DNA of 64,000 nt, from the NCBI GenBank assembly GCA_905182985.1, contig CAJJDN010000014.1, positions 124,001 through 188,000 of the forward strand, in the 5' to 3' direction. The translations under genes and the position numbers were made by a program. Below, one piece after another: positions 20,003 to 31,779 of the stretch. Origin of the DNA: Paramecium sonneborni. Lineage: Eukaryota > Ciliophora > Oligohymenophorea > Peniculida > Parameciidae. Under the pieces are notes generated by a model, which saw nothing but the letters and a program-made list of their open reading frames with translations, did no database searches and was not told the DNA's origin. Position 1 is the first letter of the stretch. Every line of letters begins with the position of its first letter.

Positions 20003-22603
20003 ATGTTGCGATTTGTGGTAAAATATGGATTTCATGAAAAGACCTTTATCAATAGTTTTTTGTCAGCGTCTGTAAAATCACAATTACATTTAGAATTAAA
20101 AGAAAATATCAATTAGGTTTAAAATTTAAATACTTTGATTGGTGTAATTGATACATCATACAAAACAAATTAAATAATCCCATTAGATTTATTGAAATTA
20201 GTTTTATAAAGATCTACAGAATTAGTTTAAGTTGAAAGCAATTTAGAATATTTAAAAGGTCTTTTATTAACACTTTCAATAAACAGAATAGAAAATAGAT
20301 AATTAAATTAGACAATTCTTGATGTTGTAATGTAGAATTATTAAAAGTTATCTGATGAGCATTTAATAACAATTACAGAAACAATCATATATAATAAGCT
20401 TAATTAAAAATATAAAATCAAAGATATTTAGATATTGTTTGAATAAATGGCAATTAATTTATAAAACAGTGATTCTCAATTATATAATCAATAAATATTA
20501 CTATAATTACCAAAACTCATAAATTTATCATAGCATATTAGACATAATAAATTAATTCATGAGATATTGGCAACAGTTTATGGTTTATTGCATTAATTAA
20601 AATAATTCTACAATTAAGAATTAAATGCAGAATACTTAAGTTTATCTTTATAAATGTGCCAAATTATGGATACTTTAGAAATATTATTTTAAAATCCTTT
20701 AATAGTAAGTGCTTAAAAGAAATAATAAAAAAAATTATAGTAATAATTTATGGATTTGATTAATCAATCATTCACAGAAAAAAATATGATAGAAACATAA
20801 TTTTCAGTATAACATATTAATTCAATCCTTAATTTTGTAAAGAAATATCCTAAATCTCCACCAATCTCAATTCCAACTTAAATTCATAATTTAATAGGGA
20901 ATATTTATATAAGTTTAATAAACGAATATACTACAAATCAAAAATAAAAAATTTTAAAAACTTTGGTTGATTACAATAGTTTAGCATATTTCTTGACTAA
21001 AACAAGCAAAAATTTTTATTTATAAGATTAGGATTATAAGGTTATTCATCATTTAGTAGAAACAGAAAGTAATCTTTTCATTTTAGCAAAGACTCTTGAA
21101 ACAATATCAACAAATGTTTAAAATCATAATGATTTACATCATAATCCAAATAATCGAAATCATTAACATCATCATCATGATCATCCAAAATTAAGAGATT
21201 CAGTATTACAATTAATTGAATCTAAAATAAGACAATTAATGTAAAATCATCTAAATCCAAGTGATTCATTAGTTATTGCATTTTAATCTTTAGTAAAAAT
21301 AGAAGATTATACACCTAAACTAGCAGCACTTTTAGAATATTTTGCTTATGGTTAAGTATTAAATTAATTAAAATGGATAGATTTTATTGTTAAATTTATT
21401 CCAAGTTTAGGAATTCTTAGTAAAAGATTAACTTAATAATTTTATATGTCTGTTTAATAAAATAATAGTGATTAATTTAAATAATTGTCAGATGTTTGGG
21501 GAAAAGTCTTAACAGTTTTAATGAAAAAGATTGATTAATTAGAACCAAACAAAATTCCTATTATTCTATTTTATTTGAGTTAAGCAAGCAAACTTGATTT
21601 AAAAGATGTTTCCACTTTATTGCATATTATTAAAAAATCAACAGACTTTTCAAAATTTAATATTTAATAAATTTGTGAGATATTTTATTCCTTTAGTAGA
21701 TTAAATTATTAAGATACATAATTTTATTTTGATCTCATTAATAAATTAGTTGATAAAGAAATGACTATGGATTAAGTAATTTTAGTTTATTCAGGATTAA
21801 TTATAAATAAATTATATAATTAAACTTTTATTAGTTAATTGTAGGATCAGCTAAAAATTAAAGATTTTAATGAAAAAAATATGTTGAGTTATCTACAATC
21901 ATTATTAACATTGTAATTTCAACCAAAATCAACAATTATGGACTCAATAACAACATAATTTTATAAATCAAAAAACTCAGAATTTATTGTAGGATGTGCA
22001 ACTTCTTTATTATAATATCATTATGATTAAAAAATATTAGAGTATTATAATAATTTCTTAAAAAATTAGAATGAACTTTATATTAAATCTCCATTCTATG
22101 CACATCAATTGCATGTTTTATTTATGAAATTGAAACATGTAGATTAGGTTAATTAAGATTTCCTTTAAGATATAATTAAAGTACTCTAAGAATCAAAAAT
22201 AAGTCTAGCTAAATACCATTTATAAATGAAATAAATAACAAGAAGTTAAATGGAATTAGAAATAATCGATTAATTCAAAAATATTTTAGATTTTGAAAAA
22301 TTAGAGAAATAAGCCTAATTAAATGAATATAAATTTGCTGATTAATATGATCCAATAGAAATTCCTAAAATTGAAAATTTAATACCCTATTAAATAGATT
22401 TTAAAGTAGGTGATTACTGTTTTGAAATAAATGGACCAAAACATTATTTATAAATTTGGCCAGAATAATAATTTAAATTAGATGGATGGACTATGAAGAA
22501 AAAATAACTTTTAGAGAGCATAGGTTTTAAATATATTGAAATAAATCATGAATAGTATAGACAGAAGGGATTTGAATACTTGAAATAATTTTAATCTATT
22601 TGA
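20003..22603 (+). CDS. RAP-domain RNA-binding protein, probably mitochondrial
   Basis: A single uninterrupted frame of 866 residues. The last 65 residues form a RAP domain: CFEINGPKHYL, then LDGWTMKKKQLLESIGFKYI, then EINHEQY, the usual beta-alpha-beta layout of this RNA-binding module. The preceding about 780 residues are almost entirely Leu/Ile/Asn-rich helices that look like the helical repeats of mitochondrial RNA regulators of this class. The start MLRFVVKYGF, basic and hydrophobic, could be a mitochondrial presequence. Around residues 375-395 there is a His/Asn-rich insert including HHHHDH. RAP proteins act in organellar rRNA or mRNA metabolism; the target here is unknown. Confidence 0.88.
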
Positions 22604-23030
22604 ATTCTCGAGTGTGAATTTTATATCTATATTAATAAATAAATATTTACATAATTTTATGATCTTAATACAAATAAATTTTACTTAACTTTTTATCTTT
22701 AACTGTTCTTTTAGATATTTAAAATATCAATTAATTTATATTAGACTCAAATTCAAATAAATTTTTTATCTAGGGTATAAATTTATTATTTTAACCTTGT
22801 TACAATTCCATGTACTCAAATATTTCCTCTTAGAAATAAGTATTTGAAATTGATTTTTTTTATCATCGCATCATCACAATTTTACAAAACCATACATTCT
22901 AAACTATGAAAAAGTTTATCATTTAGATTTATTTATAATTTAAACTTAATATAAGGTTTAAAAAAACTTTTTAAATTTTTATTATATTTTAAATTAATAA
23001 AGTTGAAAAAAAATATTTATAAAATTGACA
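22604..23030. other. Intergenic, AT-rich
   Basis: 3' flanks of the RAP gene and of the convergent pseudokinase gene. No coding frame recognised. Confidence 0.5.
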
Positions 23031-26000
23031 TCATTAAATAAAATTTAACAAATTTTCTGTCTCATAATGCGAGTTTATCTTTTAAATTATTTTTTTCAAA
23101 GATTAGATTACTTCCTCGATAGTAAAGCGAAGAAAATACTTTTCTAATAAACCTATTATTTAGATATTAAAGTACATGAAACTAATAAGTTATAAATATT
23201 CTCCATAATATCAAAATGACCGCTACTAAATATTTTTTCTTTAAATAATTCTAAACTAAAATTTTTAAGTTCCTACTTAGAAATTTCAAATAAGAATTAT
23301 AACATTAACATTCCAAATTAATATATATCAGTTTTTGTGATAGGATACTTTAATTTTTTATTTTTTAACTCAGGAGGAGTGTATTCGTGAAAATTTAAAT
23401 ATGTATATGAACTTTATATTGTTTCAGAATATGCTTTCTCAAGATGACTTATTATTGGGATTGTGCGGTTATTAGGGGTGATATAAATAGATTATAAATT
23501 TATATATGAATGAATTATTCCACTTTGATGAATGAAATGAATCCCTTAAGCAATACTTAATAAAGCTAGTAGTTTTGTTTATAATGATATTTTAAAAGAA
23601 TTTTCTATTAAATATTTCTCCAACGAATAATATTAATTTTTCATATAGTAAAAATCATTATCTTTATTATTTTCATAAAAATAAACTTATACATATTGAC
23701 TAAATGTACAGACTGAAGGATTACTATTTATTTAAAGTTAAAATCTATAAATCTTTAAAATTTTTACCCTATTTTTTTTAGATTAGTCTTCTCTACTTCT
23801 TTTTTTAAGTACTCAGCCTTATATAATTTTAATTCAATTAGGTTACCATCTAAATGTTTTAATATAATAACCAAAGAAAAATAATTCTTATTAATCAATT
23901 TTAAATTATTAATTTAAATTTCATTAATCTAATTAAATAAGCTTTTATTCTAATGATTAATATAAAAATCATTTTAATTTATTTAAATAGATTATTCTTG
24001 AAATGGTAGTTTAGAGTAAAGTCTTAATTTATTTTAAATAAAGAATAGATGCTTTTTGAAATCATTAACCATGATTTTTTTTTTTGATAAGCGTATTAAA
24101 GAAGCAAACATCTTTTTTTCATTTTTTAAAGTAGAAATAAAAATTATAAGTTTATAACATAATTTTCCGCTTTACATATTTAAATAAAATTATCCTTTCT
24201 AACACTGATGATTTACTTTATTAATAAATTTAAGTTACATGATTTTTAATATCTAAATTTAAATAAATTTTACCTAACTTTGTATTTTAAAATTTTCTTT
24301 TAAATCTTTTGAAAGTTCAGCCTGCAATTAGAAATTTTTTCCATTTTTAAACGAAAATCTTAAAATCCATGACCCTGTTTAAAAATCAGTCATTTCAGTC
24401 TATTCTAAAACATCGTTTTCAGATTTATAAGAAATTAATTATTTAATTGCTAATAATTCCTCTTGATTTTAATGTTTTATCATTAAAAAAATATAATTAT
24501 TATCATAATTTGATAAAATTTTTTGATTATTTGAATCCCAATTTAAATGAAGAAAACAATAATATTTAATTTCTATCAAATAAAATGAGCTTCAAATTGA
24601 TATATTTTTTTCATATTAATATATTTTCATAATTGATATATCAATTTTAAATAATTAAATTGTTCTCTTCTTGTGTAATTTTATTATTTTAGCCTTTTAA
24701 TACATCATTAGCTTATAATATATTTTCTTAAATTTTTGAAGAATTACATTGATTTTTTGCTTATTCACATTCAAAAGATGGTATTTTATCAACAACATCT
24801 AACTTCTTTTTTTGTTTTCCAATATTAGCTAAACAAAAATGAATCTAAATAATTTTTATTAAAACATCCTAATAATCTTTAAATTAAGACCATTAATTTT
24901 GTATACTTAATTTATCTGATTGTTTATCTTGTTCGATAATTAATTTAGAATCATTTAAATGAATATTTTATAGTATATCTGTTGGGCAAATTCAATTTAT
25001 AATTTAACATTTCATCAACTTCATTTTGAAATCTATTAATGTTTATTTTATTCATTTCATTATCATCTAATACCAAAACCTTTTTTAATTAATCTATAAA
25101 ATCTTTCAATTATAGATAATAATTTTTATATTACAGTGTTTTTAATTTAGAAATTAGATTATTTTTTATTCAAAGTAAAAAATAAATATTTAATTAATAA
25201 TATATTATTGAACATATTTGCCAAAACTTCGCTAATGGTTGGATATTAATTTCTTACATAATAAATAGTTTCATCTATTTGTTTATAAGCAGTACCAATC
25301 ACATTTGTTGTATTAAATTCATCCATAAATAACTAGTTCAGATATTTTGTTGTATAAGTGTAAGTTTAAGAATTGAACATTTTATTTACTATAAATTCTT
25401 CATTTGAATTAATTCATAATTAGGGAAAATTTACAATTCAGTGCTTAAAATTGTATCTATTGATAAATTTATAGAGGAATAATAATCTTTATATTATTAA
25501 GTTGAAAAGTTGAAAAATCTAATTCTTTCTTATATCAATTTATAGTTGATATTTGCACTTTAATTAAAGAATTCATCACTAGCTTCTTAACTAGCATATT
25601 TTTGATATTCCATTAAATAAAACTCATTCCCAAAGCATTTCACAAATTTTAATCTAAAAGCATTAAAAATTAAATAATCTAAATTAGTTGTTTAAAATTT
25701 TAAATCTTCTTCCCTATCAATTTCCAATACACACATTTATTCTTCAGATATGATATATATTAATAAAGTTATAATCATATTTTCACTATCAAATGCATTT
25801 ATTTCACTATCGAATTCTATTTCAAATGTCTAAATAGGATTCCTATTTTTAAAAAGCTTTTCTAATATGCTTTCCAAAGTAATTATTTTTATTATGATGA
25901 TAAATTGTAAATCATTTCTCTTGATTCCCATGAAATAAATTAATTTGCAGAGTATACCAAGATGAGTTTTAATTTTATTATAGTTGCTATACCTCCAAAT

Positions 26001-26090
26001 AAAGATTTTAAAATTATCTTTTACTCACATAATCTAAATGAATGGTTGAAAGCAACAAAGAATCCAACATAATTATCTTCAAAAAGTTAT
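23031..26090 (-). pseudogene. Pseudokinase gene, probably broken
   Basis: The 3' end encodes a protein-kinase fold in which the key motifs are lost. IAQGIHFIHQSGIIHSYINLQS stands where HRDLKxxN should be, and IPIISHLEKAY where DFG should be, followed by a normal YTPPEL (APE) and KTDIYQFGMLMLQFL. A 23-nt intron then leads to LLEKYFLRFTIEEVIQSL. A Lys in IELKLYKAEY may be the VAIK lysine. Upstream are about 600 residues of unknown type, including WILRFSFKNGKNF. Some frame changes are real introns, but at least three (about 25430, 24965 and 23745) have no GT...AG solution and look like single-base shifts, for example in a CCC run. So this is either a pseudogene or badly sequenced. The start is approximate and lies in duplicated sequence. 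Confidence 0.5.
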
Positions 26091-27002
26091 TCATTAATTT
26101 TATTTTTTTAACTCAAAATAATTTTTTTTTTATTATAATAAATTTTTTTCCATAAATCATACAAAAAAAGTATAAGAAATAGAAATCAAAATTCTTTTGA
26201 ATAAAAAGAATTGATACTATTATAATGACTTAATTAAAAAACTACATATAAATATCCTTTTTCACAATAATTACAAATTTATTTTAAATTTTTATTGTAA
26301 AAATAAGAAGTTTCAATTAAGATGTCTTAATATTTATGCTATTTTTTTATTTGCGTGTAATTAATTTAATAAACATAATTTTTAAGAATTATTTCAATTT
26401 TTTTTTAAATTTTTCTGGTCAGCTCAATATAAATAATTCATGAAAGGTAATAAATTAGTTAGAAATTTACTTATTTATGAATGATGTTTGGATTTAATAA
26501 TGAATTAATGTTTTAAAATAAATTCTAACAAAAAGTAATATTTCTAATAAGAAATATTTGTATTAATTAACTCAAAATGAATTAAATTTTTTCAATTTTT
26601 AATGCAATAATTACATAAACTCTAATTTTAGCGCAAGCAATAAAAATAAGATTATTTAAGTGAGTAAAATTCAATTATAAAATTAAATAATGGATAAATA
26701 CTAAATATCTATCACAGGACGATTTATGTATGAAAAACATGAGCAAAATTTCAGATAGTCAAAATTTAGTGGTATTTATTTATTTCCAGGATTAATTATT
26801 TTGAAGTTAGCATTTTTTAGTAATATTATAACAATTTTAAGTGTTATAATAGCAGCTTATTTTTATTACAGAAACAAGCATAAATGGATATTTTTAATCT
26901 AAATTATATTATATTTGGCATAATAAGTTGAAATAAAAAAGGATTGCATTTATTCACATATTTTTACATGCATTACTAATATGATTTTAGTGCCTTATTG
27001 GC
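25983..27002. repeat. Left copy of a 1020-bp exact duplication (unmerged contig end)
   Basis: Bases 25983-27002 recur at 27004-28023 with a constant offset of 1021, and the left copy ends at the N at 27003. It contains the 5' part of the minus-strand pseudokinase gene and the first exon of the histidine-kinase-like gene. Merging the contigs would shorten the scaffold by 1021 bp. Confidence 0.9.
26690..27002 (+). CDS. Truncated duplicate of the histidine-kinase-like gene (assembly copy)
   Basis: First 313 bases of the gene that is complete at 27711-30166, cut at the gap. Not a separate gene. Confidence 0.85.
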
Positions 27003-27003
27003 N
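27003..27003. other. Single-N scaffold join
   Basis: One N between two contigs that share 1020 bp; there is no missing sequence here. Confidence 0.9.
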
Positions 27004-28023
27004 GTTGCTATACCTCCAAATAAAGATTTTAAAATTATCTTTTACTCACATAATCTAAATGAATGGTTGAAAGCAACAAAGAATCCAACATAATTATCTT
27101 CAAAAAGTTATTCATTAATTTTATTTTTTTAACTCAAAATAATTTTTTTTTTATTATAATAAATTTTTTTCCATAAATCATACAAAAAAAGTATAAGAAA
27201 TAGAAATCAAAATTCTTTTGAATAAAAAGAATTGATACTATTATAATGACTTAATTAAAAAACTACATATAAATATCCTTTTTCACAATAATTACAAATT
27301 TATTTTAAATTTTTATTGTAAAAATAAGAAGTTTCAATTAAGATGTCTTAATATTTATGCTATTTTTTTATTTGCGTGTAATTAATTTAATAAACATAAT
27401 TTTTAAGAATTATTTCAATTTTTTTTTAAATTTTTCTGGTCAGCTCAATATAAATAATTCATGAAAGGTAATAAATTAGTTAGAAATTTACTTATTTATG
27501 AATGATGTTTGGATTTAATAATGAATTAATGTTTTAAAATAAATTCTAACAAAAAGTAATATTTCTAATAAGAAATATTTGTATTAATTAACTCAAAATG
27601 AATTAAATTTTTTCAATTTTTAATGCAATAATTACATAAACTCTAATTTTAGCGCAAGCAATAAAAATAAGATTATTTAAGTGAGTAAAATTCAATTATA
27701 AAATTAAATAATGGATAAATACTAAATATCTATCACAGGACGATTTATGTATGAAAAACATGAGCAAAATTTCAGATAGTCAAAATTTAGTGGTATTTAT
27801 TTATTTCCAGGATTAATTATTTTGAAGTTAGCATTTTTTAGTAATATTATAACAATTTTAAGTGTTATAATAGCAGCTTATTTTTATTACAGAAACAAGC
27901 ATAAATGGATATTTTTAATCTAAATTATATTATATTTGGCATAATAAGTTGAAATAAAAAAGGATTGCATTTATTCACATATTTTTACATGCATTACTAA
28001 TATGATTTTAGTGCCTTATTGGC
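27004..28023. repeat. Right copy of the 1020-bp exact duplication
   Basis: Counterpart of 25983-27002. Its left end begins inside the first exons of the minus-strand pseudokinase gene (about 27004-27120), which are therefore also duplicated in part. Confidence 0.9.
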
Positions 28024-30166
28024 CAATGTAAGTAATATTTTAAATTGGAATTATAAGATAATTGAATCATATATATTTATTTTTTTTTTTTGCTGCACTT
28101 TTAAGAGCTATTGAAATTTTAAAGAGATTTCTTTATTTGAAAATATGCAATATCAACTCTCATCAATATGAATAAGATAGTATTTTTGTAAATTTGCCTC
28201 ATCACATCTTATATTTGGATGAAAATTTTAATGAATTATTTTCAAATAAGTCAATGAAGTTTAATAAAGAATCGTAAAATTTAATAAGCGATTATATAAA
28301 AAGAAAATATTATGGGATAGTTTAATTGGAGAATTAAATAAAGGAAATAATAGAATATTATATAAAACCATGGTAAGGAAACTTTATTTTGGTTTAATCG
28401 TATTTCTCTAGCGAAGATAATAATTTTTTTAATAAAATATATGAATAAATAAATAAGTTATATGTACAATTAAATTAAGATTATACGAAATGGAATAACT
28501 TAAGAGCATTTCAAATGATAAAAGAATCTGATTTAAGTGTTTTAGGATAATGTTTATCAGAGTGTTTACACTTAGAACATTAAGTAAGATCTTTAGTGAA
28601 AATTTAATAAAAAGAGATATCATAATTTTATTTAAAAGTTACAATTTGCAATATAATAGAATCAATGGTTCTAAGATTATATGATCATTTTAATATTATT
28701 AATTTAAACTTTGAAAGTGGAATACCTGAGATAATAGCAGGTGATAAGAAACTTTTAATATTTTTATTTTAGACTTTATTAACTTCAACATAATTTTGTG
28801 ATAAATAAAAAGGTTAAATTTCTATTAAATGTATCATTTCATAAATAAATTCAGATAAAGCAGGATATGATCTTGAATTTACATTTAATTTTACATGTAC
28901 ACCTTCTGTTATAAAATTATATTCTTAAGTTTTTGGATTAAATGAAACAAAATTAACTCCTAAAGAAGAATGGCTTATTCATTGTTTAAAAATATGTAAA
29001 TAATTAATGAAACAGAATTAGAATAAATTCAATTTTTAAACAGATGGTGATAATGTTATTATTACATTCACATTTTTGAGTTTAATATCTAGCAATAAAT
29101 TAGAATAAATATCATAATTTACTGATCTTACATTTTCTAGAAGTATGTTAGATGATTGTCATTATTAATGGAAAGAAAAAGTACAAATTTTACCAACCAA
29201 ATTTATTTTGGATACACAATCTAGAAAAAGTTTAACAGTAATTAATGAATAGCAAATAGAATCATCCTATTAAAAGGTTTCTATAACTTTTCCTGATATT
29301 AGAGATGAATTGATTATAATTTTAGAAACTGCATTAGAAGATGCAAAAGATAAAGGACTTTTAGATAAAGTTCATTTTGATGATTAAGATAATAATGTTA
29401 AATGTGCCATTAGTGTAATTATTTTATAATATATTAGGAATATGCAGATAGCATAGCAAATTCACCTCCAGCTTTTATTACACCATAAGTCAAGGCAAGA
29501 AAATTACAAGATTTAGCAAAAGAGAAATTTAAGAATCTTTTGAAAGAAGCCAAAAAACCTAAAAAGAAGAAAAAACTTTCTAAAAAAGATTACAGAGTAG
29601 TATTCCCAAGAAGAAATGATACAACTTTTGATCCTTAAAATAGTTGTAGTAAATTGAATTTTCATAACTCAATCTTAATAAATAGAAGTAATAGAGCTTA
29701 TATCAAATGGACTCATAGATGTAATGTAAATATGCCTCCTAAAACAATTCATTAAATATTATGTTACATTCCAGATATTAAATTATCAAAAGATATTATT
29801 AAAAATTTTGGAAATTCAACTTATGATAAAATAGAGATTAAAGATCCAATAATAGTATTAGATATTGCTGATGTTATAAGAATTTATAAAAAATATTTAT
29901 AATAAGGTAAATAATTCTATTACATAATGTTATTTATCAAGAAACCTTAAGAAATTGCTGATTTTGCAGACATAGTTTAAAAAAATGAATAAGATTTGCT
30001 TTAATAATATCAAAAATATTAATAAACTTATTTAATAGGAATTACTGAATAAACATTGAAACCTTCTCTCTATGCTTACTTAGAATATATAATTCCATTT
30101 CGGCAATGGAGTACTGATATTAAATAAATTAAAGCATTGATTGCCAAACAAAGAGAAATTAATTGA
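27711..30166 (+). CDS. Membrane histidine-kinase-like protein, catalytic motifs lost
   Basis: 800 residues after removing a 30-nt and a 23-nt intron. The first 150 residues carry several membrane helices (LAFFSNIITILSVIIAAYFY, WIFLIQIILYL, IYLFFFFAALL). A PAS-like stretch follows (LPHHILYLDENFNELF). Next comes a region with the shape of a histidine kinase: helices around LGQCLSECLHLEHQV, then IPEIIAGDKKLLIFLFQTLL and GQISIKCII, which is the N-box context, but Asn is absent (TLLTSTQF for NLLSNAIKF). The glycine boxes are missing too. The C-terminal 120 residues (IIVLDIADVIRIYKKYL...YYIMLFIKKPQEI) could be a receiver-like domain. It is an intact frame, so probably an expressed but inactive relative of hybrid histidine kinases. 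Confidence 0.65.
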
Positions 30167-30629
30167 TAAAATTAATATTATTAATAAATTATGCACATAT
30201 TTCTTTATAAGAAGATTTGAATCACCTATATCACATTTTCTTGCTTATTTCTTTAATAGTTTAATACTGAATTTGTATCCCCTTCAAGAATCTACTCAAT
30301 TATTTTCTTCTCTAAATCGATAAATAAGAATAAATAAATTTTTGGTTCATTTAACCATTTTTATATCCTATTTTTTTTATAATATAATATAATCTGCTGC
30401 TTTTTAATAAAGTTTTTAAATTCTGATTCACTCTTTCTCATGATTTAATATTAAGTATTTGTTTTCTAGGTTCTTAAACATATAACCTAAACTTAATGAT
30501 TACTTAGATAAGAAAATTTATAAAAAAATTAAATCTATCATATTTAATATTTTTATTCTACTTAATATCCCTGAAAATTAAATTTAAATTTGTAATAGAA
30601 TTATTATAACTTAGAAAAAAATTAAAATT
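30167..30629. other. Intergenic, AT-rich
   Basis: A short plus-strand frame (30141-30323) overlaps the end of the previous gene in another frame and is a shadow. Nothing else was recognised. Confidence 0.45.
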
Positions 30630-30880
30630 CATTTTATTGTTTCTAAATCATCATCTTCTAGTATTTCATTAATTTTATTAGCTCAATATAAATAAAAAAA
30701 TTTACTTTCCAACATATATTGAACAAGTAATTCATTTTCTTTTATTAAATCCATAGCTTTTTCATATGATTTTCCTGTGGCATTTAATAACCTGATAGCA
30801 TCTTCATCATTTGAATTTGGAAAATTCTAATGTAAAAGTTCTCTTATTTTTAAAACTAAATAATAGAATAAATTTAACAT
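30630..30880 (-). CDS. Small helical protein or gene fragment
   Basis: On the minus strand, from an ATG at 30880, a frame reads MLNLFYYLVLKIRELLHQN, then NSNDEDAIRLLNATGKSYEKAMDLIKENE, a 24-nt intron, and INEILEDDDLETIK to TGA at 30630. The stretch DEDAIRLLNA..KSYEKAMDLI resembles the N-terminal helices of Sec14/CRAL-TRIO proteins, but no lipid-binding domain follows. The frame is open further upstream, so the true start may be earlier (to about 30960). It may be a small gene or the remnant of a larger one. Confidence 0.35.
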
Positions 30881-31779
30881 ACGTTTTTCTTCATTTTTTG
30901 TGTAAACTTTTATCAATTGTGTTTTAACACTAGATTGGTTAAATAAATATTATTATCGCTACTTTCCAATCAAAATTTATTTCTACCCTTTTAAACAATA
31001 TTTTTTAGGTTATTTTTTAGACTTTAGTATTTTTTTTTTTAATTTAAATGGTTATAAACTTTCATTTCTATTTAATATTTTTGATTGTTGAGATTTTAAA
31101 CATTTTTAGACCCTTTCTTATTATAAAGGGGATTCAAAAGAATCATTCTGATATATTCCTCCTTATAATTCTAATTAATCAAGGTCTAAAATTCTCTTTT
31201 ATCCTTTTTTTTATAAAGCCGCTGGTATGACTTTTGAAAGTTATTCTTTCTATTTTATTATAGGTTATTCTTCATCACTAGAAATTATTATAGTTTCGAT
31301 TTTTTGTTAATAATTTTATATTCCTTGGTTAGCTTAAGATTTTAATTATCTTTAAAGCAAGTAAAACATGGAAAGTTAATCAAAATAAGATTGCAAAAAT
31401 GGCGAAGCATTATATGCATAATTTGTCATGAAATTAGAATTTTAGTTTTGATGGTTAAACGGATTCATTTTTTGTTTTCTATATTTAATATTGTTTAATT
31501 ATCGTATATTAACCTGATTTAAATTGAAATAGATGATAGAAATTTAATTTATGGAAAGAGATGCTTTGATGCTGTCATTTATAAAAAAAATTGTCAAATT
31601 TATAATGATATCATTTAATTATGTAACCAAAATATTTTATTTTCAATTGCAAATATTTATTTTGAAATATAATGTATTTTCATATTTTTCTGTATAATTT
31701 GATTAATGATTAAATAATTCTAAAACTTTTAATTTTTATTAATTTTATTATTATTCATATTTTTATTAATAAATTTACA
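30881..31779. other. Non-coding or decayed, AT-rich
   Basis: The plus strand has short frames. One begins MESQSKQDCKNGEALYA near 31369 and stops after 27 codons; it faintly resembles the start of ciliate B-box proteins. No gene can be supported. Confidence 0.35.
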
